Positions 56,161 through 64,000 of a stretch of 64,000 nucleotides of DNA are shown here, in pieces. Source of the stretch: Rhododendron vialii. Lineage: Eukaryota > Streptophyta > Magnoliopsida > Ericales > Ericaceae. The notes under the pieces were generated by a model. That model did not search any database. It was given only the letters and a program-made list of their open reading frames with translations, and was not told where the DNA came from. Both the position numbers and the translations under genes were made by a program. The stretch's first letter is position 1, and each line of letters opens with the position of its first letter. Location: assembly GCF_030253575.1 (NCBI RefSeq), contig NC_080560.1:29707501-29771500 (forward strand). Direction: 5' to 3'.

Positions 56161-58681
56161 TCAGGTGCCGCAGCACGCGGATTTCTCTAAAGTAGTCGAT
56201 GCCTTACCCGGCTCAGGTTTACTGATTTTGATGGTTGGGGCCTGCACATAAAAAATGTCAGCGCAATAAATTTGATGTTATGAGTGCAAATGATGGACAA
56301 GAAAGAGTGATATGCAAGGAAATTGGGTATTCCGATCAAGTACCTCTGCTTTGGTGTCACTCTCGGCAAGTCTTTGTCTTATATCTCGAGCAATAGAAAA
56401 GAAGACCTGCTCCACGTTGAGATTTGTTTTTGCACTCTGTTGGAAGGGTGTTGATCAGGACAAAGTTTTACGACAAATTTTCCAGGGGCATTAGATACTT
56501 CCCAGGCACACAAAATAAATTAAAAGAGGAAACAAAACAAAAATGTATGAATGGATTATTCCACTATGCCCTTTGATCTAATCAAATTCGTAGTCCTTTC
56601 CTTTTTTGGATGTCCCACTAAATTTTGATAAGTCAAAGCAAAAAGTGTATCTTTTCAAAGCTCATTCAAAAGTGGAAAAAGGTCAATGGGGAAAGATGCC
56701 TTTGAATCTCACAATAATCGCATGTCCCCGTAAATTGTTAAATTTTTCAAACACAGACCACGAATTTGAGATGGAGGGAGTACTTCGCAGTGATTCACAT
56801 GCATCTATAGCATGTTGTACAACTAACCTCGATGATTCAATGAGTACTGTTTTTAGAGAAATTTACATGCTTTTGAAACTTCCTTGGGAACGTGTGATTC
56901 AATTTCAATTCTGACCCGATGATGCATACAATTTTCTTGTTTTTCACCACGTTATGTTTACTGTTAAAGAATTTCAACCCCGTAACTCCATAATCAGATA
57001 TGTCTAGACATTTTTCCTCTGATCTTATACATTACATGTCCAAACCTTTTCTGGTTAAACATTTCAACCCTGGAAACTCTGGAGCTTAAGAACTACAAAA
57101 CGAGCCTTGAGTTCTAATTGGGTACAGTTCACAGGCCTCTAACAGTCTCCTGATGTGAATGGCTGCATGATATGTTGTAGACACTAATGTGACAGACACT
57201 ACTGGTAGAGGAGGACACAACTAAGGCAGACTCAGAGGGATAGAGAGAGCATGAGAGAGTGACAGAGGAGAGTTATGCTTTTCAAAGGTGATGTCCTCTC
57301 GTATTACTCTCGCTACTGGGAAAATAGGTTCATAGAAGGGTTGGGACATGGAGGCCAGCTCATTATCACAAAGTATCCCACGTTTAGAGACAGGTAGCTC
57401 CACTGCATTAATGCTCAGACCTCGGAATTCCAAACAGATATAACTGCTGAAACTTGCATTTCATTTGTAAACTTTACCCTTACGCCATTTTTACCCGAAA
57501 TGTCCGAGTCGTGCTTTCAACCTTTGGGCCTCATCAACTAAATCAAAGTCTTAAATCTAGAGCATGTTGATGCTATAACTGATTTAAGAACATTATATGT
57601 AGAGGATTATTCCCTGCACTCATCCTACATCAAACTTACAGTCTCAAAAAACTTGATGCCATATTCATCGGCTAGTGCCTGACCCCGTGATGTTGGAACA
57701 GCCTGCAAATGGAATCAAATTTTCAGTTGATCAGTTTTCGAATAATTAATACTTAGAAAAATGCCTACAGGGAAGTTTATGCATTACCCTTTTGCTCTCA
57801 TCCATGTCTGCTTTGTTACCCACTAGTATCTTGTTAACATTGTCAGAAGCATGTTGCTCTATGTTCCTGATCCAGTTTCTGATGTCTACATAAATATGAC
57901 AGCAAAGATCATGAGGCAAAAAGTGGTTTGCTCTATGTTCCTGATCGAGTTTCTGATGTCTATATAAATATGACAGCAAAGATCATGAGCAAAAAGTGGA
58001 ATTTTTGTTCATTTGAAACTAGTTTTTTTCCTTGATACAAAGCAAGCAAGGCCAACTGAGGAAACAAGCAATCTGAGAGGAAATAAGAAAATAATTTACT
58101 GTTGAAAGATGACTCATCGGTTACGTCATACACCAGCAATATACCCATGGCTCCCCTGTAATAAGCTAAACAAGAAACAAGGAAAAGATAAGAAAGTAGA
58201 ATGGAAGAAGGAAATTGGAATACGTAAAGAAACGATGTTACGATCCACACCCAATTGAATAATGGAATAGACAATGTACTACATGCAAAAGACTATCAGT
58301 AATGAACCAACAAGGTAGCAACAGACCACTAACAAGGCTGAAGGCTACAACTACTTAACGGTGCAACATCCTAGATCTTCATGAAAAATGCAGATTCATA
58401 TTTGTAATTTGGATTCTCAATTAAGTACCTGTTGTGATTGTTCGGAAACGCTCTTGCCCAGCGGTATCCCATATTTGCAGCTTGATGCGCTTCCCATCAA
58501 GCTCAATGGTTCTAATCTTGAAATCAATTCTGACAAAACACCGATATTCAGGAAGTGTCAAATGATTATGAATGTAGGACACATAATCAAAGATGGTCAA
58601 ATAAGCACCCGATTGTGGTAATAAAACTTGTTGTAAATGAATCATCTGAAAAGCGCAACAGCAGGCAACTCTTTCCAACCC
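56161..58681 (-). CDS. RABE1: RAB GTPase of the RABE1 (RAB8-like) class, exons 2-8, first exon not in window
   Basis: Exons in coding order: 58681-58609, 58529-58429, 58165-58100, 57885-57788, 57702-57640, 56436-56344, 56241-56161 (stop TGA). All introns are GT-AG and every junction keeps frame (575 nt). RABE1 proteins act in secretory traffic from Golgi to plasma membrane. Visible motifs: [47 protein letters not shown], the RAB8-type [44 protein letters not shown] and the C-terminal SACCGT with its Cys pair. The first exon, which should encode about 24 residues up to GDS, is not seen between 58682 and 59440. A copia element fills the DNA beyond, so exon 1 may lie past the window or may be lost. 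Otherwise no lesion is visible. Confidence 0.92.
56560..56780. mobile_element. Stowaway-like MITE remnant in a RABE1 intron
   Basis: AATCAAATTCGTAGTCCTTT at the left pairs with GACCACGAATTTGAGATGG, AGGGAG at the right. TA stands at the right end; the left end (TATTCCACTATGCCC) has drifted. Confidence 0.65.
57854..57999. repeat. 74-bp tandem duplication copying a RABE1 splice acceptor and exon start
   Basis: Copy 1 (57854-57927) and copy 2 (57928-57999) differ at about four positions. Each contains, on the minus strand, an acceptor (TTTATGTAG or TTTATATAG) and the first 32 bases of the exon, encoding [10 protein letters not shown] or [10 protein letters not shown]. The copy met first in the transcript would lead to an in-frame TAG if used, so the inner acceptor is the working one. 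Confidence 0.92.
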
Positions 58682-58733
58682 CTGCATTTATAGATGATAT
58701 AGTTATTGCAATTAAAAAGGCATGGAGGCCTTG

Positions 58734-59008
58734 TGACAGGTACTTGGTAAACGAAAACAAATGTGAAGTGGCTAAAGAATTTGACAACAGAAAGCTTGAG
58801 GCAAAGTTACTACAAGTCTGATAGCATGGAGACCCGAAAAATTCATCTTTATGACAGGTACTTGGTAAACGAAAACAAATGTGAAGTGGCTAAAGAGGCC
58901 TGAAAAATTCATCTTTGTGACAGGTACTTGGTAAACGAAAACAAATGTGAAGTTGCTAAAGAATTTGACGACAGAAAACTTGAGGCAAAGTTACCAAGAG
59001 TCTGATAG
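58734..59008. repeat. Complex tandem repeat upstream of the visible RABE1 exons
   Basis: TGACAGGTACTTGGTAAACG, AAAACAAATGTGAAGT starts at 58734, 58852 and 58918. The first and third copies continue to AAGCTTGAGGCAAAGTTAC or its variant; the middle one is cut short after GGCTAAAGAGGCC. Confidence 0.88.
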
Positions 59009-59097
59009 CAACCGAAAATACTACTTACTGGTATGGAAAATGTCAAAATTGGTTGCTTTTACTTTTTTATTTAGTTTAATTTTACATAATTAGTCTC

Positions 59098-59100
<3 letters not shown>

Positions 59101-59130
<30 letters not shown>
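59101..59130. repeat. (GA)15 microsatellite
   Basis: Perfect run between the tandem repeats and the copia LTR. Confidence 0.95.
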
Positions 59131-59133
<3 letters not shown>

Positions 59134-59440
59134 TTGTAAATGCTCAAACTGAGATTTCCTTTAGCTCTAGCCTCTAGGTTACTATTTACTCATAGTATTT
59201 ACTAATGTAAACATAATAATTTTAGTTACAACTGATCTTTTCTTCAGTTATTGTTCAATAACAACAAACAACAATGAAGTATACAGCTTTGTAGGCGAAT
59301 CTAATAAATAATAAATGTGTTGAGGTCGTGGTCGTGCGGAGTCTGTTGATTTCACATTAAGCATGGACTGGCAAGATATGGCCTTTATAAGTGGGCGTGG
59401 GGAACCTAAAGTTACTAATCCTTTTGGTGTGGGTCGCCAT
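59131..59440. other. Short stretch before the copia LTR, nothing recognised
   Basis: Searched for the missing RABE1 first exon (a reading like DYLIKLLLIGD on the minus strand) without success. Confidence 0.5.
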
Positions 59441-60172
59441 TGTTAGAATAGAGTTGGACTTAGTCCCACATTGGTTGCTTATGTTATGTAACTAGTCGCC
59501 GCATAATATAAATAAAGCTCACCTGTCTTAGGGTTAGTTAACACCCTATACACTTTTCCTTCTTTCTCTCACAACATGGTATCAGAGCGGGATCTTAATC
59601 TTAATCCTAAACCACCACAACAATCCTAAACCACCCTAGCCTTTGTACATAATCCCTACAATCCTAGCCTAAACCCTAGTCTCTGTACATAAAATCATAA
59701 TCCTAGCCTCTGCCTTAACCCTAATCCTAGTTCACAGGTACTGTTCATCAATTACTGTTCATCGCCGGCACTGTTCACCAATTACTGTTCACCGTTGGTA
59801 CTGTTCCCGATTACTGTTCATAGCGCACTGTTCATCATTGTTGGGTATTGTTCCGTTACTCTTATGCACTGATTGTTCTGGTAATTTTGGATTTTTTGGT
59901 CAATCTACAGTTTATTCTCTCCAATAAATGGTAGTTTGGGTATGTTGAAGTCTGATTTCGATTGTTGGATTGTGTTGAGTTATTTGATCTATGTTGGCAT
60001 ATGAGCTCTTGATTGTTGCTCGATATTGAGATTATGTTGTTCGGTGGCTACTTTGGTTTTGTTGGATGCATGCGGTGTCGTGCCCTTGGTCGTTAGCCGG
60101 TCAATCAGTTCCTTATTTCTTGTTTATTGGCCGTTTGTTGGTGGAGTATTTGGTTGGTTGATCTATCGGTAG

Positions 60173-60520
60173 TTGACTAGTTGCCTCTCATTGTACGGTG
60201 ATATGTTGGCAATGAAATCTGGTTCTGATTTTACTTCCGCTGATTCTGGTGATTTTGGTTCTTCATTTAGCCGTGACCTTGGTCGTGGCCGTGATTATGG
60301 GTACAGTGGTCGTTTTGACCGCGTTTTCGGTGGTCATGGTTTTGGTCGTTGTGGATTTAGTCGTACAGGTCACATGTCAAGGAGAGGTGGCCATAGTCAA
60401 GGCCATAGTTCTAGACTTTGTACTTATTGTGGGGGAACTAATCATACGGTGGACCACTGCTATGACCTACATGGTTTTTCTCAGGCTCATCGGGTTACTT
60501 CTCCCAAGGATATTAGGTAG
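60173..60520 (+). pseudogene. copia gag, N-terminal domain missing
   Basis: Only the Gly/Arg-rich stretch (DLGRGRDYGYSGRFD) and the CCHC knuckle CTYCGGTNHTVDHC are left. The main gag domain seen in the other copy (about 200 residues) is absent. An in-frame TAG at 60518-60520 separates it from the protease frame, which continues in the same frame. Confidence 0.85.
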
Positions 60521-61403
60521 GCTGCACGCTCCACTGCTATAGTGACTATTTCTATGGAGGAGTACCAACGCCTTGTGTCACTTCAGACAAGTTCCTCCAT
60601 TGCTACGCTATCTCAGACAGGTTCTTCTAGTGCTTGTATTGCAACTTCTCGTTTTTCTGTTCCTTGGGTTATTGATTCTGGTGCATCTGATCATATGACT
60701 GGTAATTCTACTATTCTTTATGGCCATCAGTCTATTGATAAACCATCTCGTGTTACCTTAGCCGATGGTTCTACCACTGATATTACTGGTTTGGGTTCGG
60801 GTTCTGTTACTTCTTCTTTGACTTTGGATTCAGTATTGCACGTTCCTCGTTTTCCATTAAATCTTATGTCTGTTAGTAAACTTACTAAATCTTTAAATTG
60901 CTCTGTTACATTTCTTCCTCATGGTTGTGTGTTTCAGGATCTCAAGACGGGGCGAAAAATTGGTGGTGGTACTGAGCGTGGTGGTTTATATTACTTTACC
61001 GACAATGTTCACCCTAGTTCGTTGCCCTTCAGTCTTCTGTGTCACCCTATCAACATCATTGTCGACTTGGTCATCCATCCCTTCAGAATCTTAAACGGCT
61101 GATACCTTCATGTAGCCGTGTTGATGCTTTGCCCTGTGAAGTCTGTGAGTTTAGTAAACATCATAGAGTGTCTTTTTATCCTAGGGTTGAGAGTTGCGTA
61201 ACCCGTCCTTTTCACTTAGTTCATTCTGATATTTGGGGTCCAATGCGTGTTCCTAATGTTTTTGGCTTTCAGTATTATGCTATTTTTGTCGATGATTATT
61301 CTCGTGTTACGTATCTTTATCTCATGAAAGAGCGGTCAGAGTTGTCTTCTATCTTTAAGTCATTTTATATGGAAATCAAAACTCAGTTTGATACTTGCAT
61401 TCG
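60521..61403 (+). pseudogene. copia protease and integrase N-terminal half
   Basis: Aspartic protease motif WVIDSGASDHM, then LNLMSVSKL. Near 61020-61035 the frame shifts and continues with the integrase zinc region (HHCRLGHPSL, LPCEVCEFSKHH) and HSDIWGPM, FVDDYSR. It is interrupted at 61404 by a MITE. Confidence 0.88.
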
Positions 61404-61986
61404 CAGTGTTCTAAATGGCGGCCGCCGAGGCCGCCTAAGCGCTTGGAGGTACCCTGCCGCCACGCCAATACCCCTTGGCGTTTGATTTGGCGCCCAGGGA
61501 GGTTTGGCGGTGTTTGGCGGCCGCCTTGGCGGTGTTTGGCGGCCGCCTAGGCGGCCTTGGTGGTCTTGGCGGGCCTTGGCGGCATCATCAACGTCTTTGG
61601 AGGCCTTTGGCAGCCTAAAATGTATAGTATTAAACTAATGTAGATCAAGTTTTGGAAGGGTATGGAGGAGAAGAGTTAAAGAAATGAGATGAACTTTTAA
61701 CTTGGCATTAGGGATCTCCGATCTCGTTTATTTCTACTTATTGTCTTATTCAACTTATTTGCTAGTTGCTAATATTTAATTTCATTTGGGTTTATACATT
61801 AAACTTTGCATTATGGTTATGTAGAACTTTGAACTTGTATTATGAATACATAGAATATAGTTTGATTGGATAATGGTTTGTTAAAAAAAAAAAAAAAAAC
61901 GCCGAATTGCTTGGCGGCGCCTAGGTGGCTTGGCGCTTGGAGGTGGGTCTCCGCCCTACTAGCGCCAAGCGCCATTTAGAACATTG
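61404..61986. mobile_element. hAT-type MITE, 583 bp, inside the copia integrase
   Basis: Left end CAGTGTTCTAAATGGCGG, right end CGCCATTTAGAACATTG, inverted partners with one change. TGCATTCG flanks both sides (61396-61403 and 61987-61994), an 8-bp hAT duplication. Both ends are GC-rich with many GGCGGCC, CTTGGCGG and CCTAGGCGG repeats; the middle is AT-rich with an A run of about 18 near 61885. No transposase. Confidence 0.93.
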
Positions 61987-62890
61987 TGCATTCGTATATT
62001 TCGTTCTGACAATACAGGTGAATATTTTCATAATTCTCTTTCTAAGTTTTTTGGATGACCATGTTATAATTCACCAATCTTCTTGCGCTCGAACTCCACA
62101 ACAAAATGGGGTTGCCGAACGCAAGATTAGGCATTTATCAGAGGTTATGCGTGCTCTATTATTTTAAATGCAAGTTCCTAAGTCTTACTGGAGTTATGTT
62201 GTTCTTACAGCATGTTACTTGATCAATCGTATGCCATCTAGCATTCTAGGTGGTCAGATACCCCATACCGTTTTATTTCCTGGTCGCCCTCTCCACTCAT
62301 TACCCTTACGAGTGTTCGGGTGCACCTGTTATGTTCATGCTCTGGATCCTGACCGGGACAAACTTGATCCACGGTCAATTCGGTGTATTTTTCTGGGGTA
62401 CTCACGCACTCAGAAAGGGTATAAGTGTTACTCACCATCTCTTCGTCGTCATTTTGTTTGTGTTGATGTCACATTTAATGAGTCATTGCCCTTTTACTCG
62501 GGTCACAGTACTCCAGTTGACCTTCCTGAGTCTGAGTCTGTGTTTCCTATTTGTGTACCATCTGGTCCTCCCTTGCAGGTGTATGTTCGTCGGCAACAAG
62601 TATTAACAACCCCACAAGTACCAGCCACCATGCCTCCTCCGTCCCAAGATCCGGTTGCACCTTCACCTCCACCCCCACCCCCACCTCCACCTCCACCTCC
62701 ACCTCCACCTCCGCCATCACCTGGTCTTCCTATAGCTCTTCGCAAAGGTATTCGGTCTTGCACATCTCATCCTATTGCTCGGTTTGTTTCCTATGATCAT
62801 CTGTCTCCGTCCCTTCATGCTTTTACTACTTTTGTTTCGTCTATTTTTGTTCCTAACACCGTTCAGGAGGCCTTATCTGTTTCTGAGTAG
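61987..62890 (+). pseudogene. copia integrase C-terminal half and linker
   Basis: After the MITE the integrase resumes. The frame breaks near 62050, and the catalytic-Glu region NGVAERKIRHL is in another frame. A TAA follows LLF at 62165-62167. From 62168 one frame runs through LINRMPSSILGGQIP, FGCTCYVHALDP and KCYSPSLRRHFVCVDV into a linker with 17 successive Pro (CCACCT repeats, 62664-62717). It stops at TAG 62888-62890, just before RT. Confidence 0.88.
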
Positions 62891-64000
62891 CGGACAGCTA
62901 TGGAGGCTGAGATGTCTGCTCTTCATGACAATGGCACTTGGGAGTTGGTTTCTCTTCCACCAGGAAAGTATACTGTTGGATGTCGATGGGTATTTACCGT
63001 CAAGTATAATCCAGATGGCACAGTAGAACGGTACAAGGCCCGTCTTGTGGCCAAAGGCTATACCCAGACGTATGGCGTTGATTATGCCGAGACTTTCTCT
63101 CCGGTGGCCAAGATTAACTCTGTTCGCATTCTTATTTCTATGGCTGCCAATCTTGGTTGGCCCTTGTTTCAGTTGGATGTCAAGAATGCATTTCTACATG
63201 GTGACCTGCTCGAGGAGGTTTATATGGAGCAACCTCCTGGGTTTGTTGCTCAGGGGGAGCATTCTCAGGTGTGTTGCCTTCGCAAAGCCCTCTATAGTCT
63301 TAAACAGTCCCCTCGAGCTTGGTTTGGCAGGTTTAGTGATGCTGTGTTGCAGTTTGGTATGCGTCGCTCTCATTCTGATCATTTTGTCTTCTCTATTCAG
63401 TCAGATCGAGGAAGAGTAGTGTTGATTGTGTATGTGGATGATATCATTATTACTGGGGATGATCAAAAAGGTATTGATGAGCTGAAACAGTTCTTACAGC
63501 GTCAGTTTCACACCAAAGATTTGGGTAAGCTACGATATTTCTTGGGTATTGAGGTAGCAAGATCCAAGGAAGGGATCAGTCTATCTCAAAGAAAGTATAC
63601 GCTAGATATTCTAGAGGAGACTGATTTATTGGGAGCAAAGCCTGCGGAGACTCCTATGGATCCAAACGTCAAATTGTGTGTTGATCAGGGGGAGATATTT
63701 CCTCATCCAGACCGTTATCGTCGCTTGGTAGGCAAGCTGAATTATCTCACCAATACACGGCCTAATATCTCATTTGCTGTCAGTATGGTAAGTCAGTTCA
63801 TGTCAGCTCCTCGTTTTCCACATTGGGAAGCTTGTCTTCGTATTGTGAAGTATCTCAAGGCTCATCCTGGATGTGGCTTGTTTTATCGTTCAAATGGTCA
63901 TTTGCGTGTTGAAGCCTTTACCGACGCTGATTGGGCAGGATCACCATCTGATAGACGGTCCACAACTGGGTACTGTACTTTTGTTGGTGGAAATTTAGTT
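62891..64000 (+). pseudogene. copia reverse transcriptase and start of RNase H, open to the window end
   Basis: One frame is open for 1110 bp without a stop. RT motifs: [57 protein letters not shown], the catalytic YVDDIIITGDD, and DLGKLRYFLGIEV. It then passes to DADWAGSPSDRRSTTGYC at the start of RNase H. This part looks catalytically intact, unlike gag and integrase of the same copy. It has no start codon of its own because it belongs to the broken polyprotein. Confidence 0.93.

Larger units (their letters stand above)
59441..64000 (+). mobile_element. Ty1/copia retrotransposon, second copy of a related family, running off the window
   Basis: A 5' LTR at 59441-59576 (TGTTAGAATAG to TCTCACAACA, 136 bp) is followed by the primer-binding site TGGTATCAGAGCGGG (59577-59591), a shortened gag, protease, integrase split by a MITE, RT and the start of RNase H. 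The protein motifs closely follow the copia element at 18.7 kb, so the two belong to one family or sister families. The 3' LTR and target duplication lie outside. The insertion is on the upstream side of the RABE1 gene. Confidence 0.95.

Noticed and set aside
57746..57979. A separate 77-residue minus-strand gene
   Set aside because: It is RABE1 exon sequence plus the duplicated acceptor segment read through.
58734..59008. CRISPR-like array
   Set aside because: Only three unequal units with no regular spacers, in plant DNA; a simple tandem repeat.
62503..62796. Gly-rich and Thr/Ser-rich frames near the copia linker
   Set aside because: Other-frame translations of the CCACCT repeat.

Overview
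This window looks like nuclear DNA of a flowering plant, probably a eudicot. It is AT-rich. Its genes carry canonical GT-AG introns and encode plant-type proteins: a family-1 UGT with a PSPG box, an alpha-expansin, SF3A2, and RAB GTPases of the plant RABC2 and RABE1 classes. It holds many Ty1/copia and Ty3/gypsy pieces, a Cassandra-type LTR carrying 5S rRNA sequence, an Au-type SINE, and Stowaway, Tourist, hAT-like and fold-back MITEs. No bacterial operon, CRISPR array, organellar gene or virus genome was seen.

Layout. 1-7.4 kb: a decayed copia element on the minus strand, then intergenic DNA with a Stowaway MITE, a 404-bp fold-back element and a 762-bp hAT-like non-autonomous element. 7.5-9.0 kb: an intact intronless UGT73-like gene. 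9-13.8 kb: repeat-rich intergenic DNA with a 925-bp fold-back element. 13.8-27.2 kb (minus): a six-exon gene of unknown function that no single ORF reveals. Its six exons join in frame (275 aa), and its 8.9-kb third intron contains a Cassandra-like LTR, a gypsy LTR and a complete but damaged copia element. 27-30.8 kb: MITEs. 30.9-34.3 kb (plus): a three-exon alpha-expansin. 35.5-41.7 kb (minus): a seven-exon SF3A2 gene. 43.2-47.0 kb: a 3.8-kb solo LTR that itself contains a poly(A) retroposon. 48.0-54.5 kb (plus): a six-exon RABC2A-type GTPase. 56.2-58.7 kb (minus): seven exons of a RABE1/RAB8-type GTPase whose first exon is not in the window. 59.4 kb to the end: a second copia element, running off the window, with an intact reverse-transcriptase region and an hAT-type MITE inside its integrase.

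The genes do not form a pathway. They cover specialised metabolism (UGT), cell-wall loosening (expansin), U2 snRNP assembly (SF3A2) and membrane traffic (two RABs, tail to tail). I do not see a new defence or metabolic system. The most useful observations are the hidden gene with its transposon-filled intron; two tandem duplications that each copy a splice acceptor plus the start of an exon (SF3A2 and RABE1); an LTR with a 5S-derived pol III promoter placed between a polypurine tract and a primer-binding site; two copia copies with complementary defects; and several mobile elements whose exact ends are set by target-site duplications. All exon structures were read by eye from splice consensus, reading frame and family knowledge.
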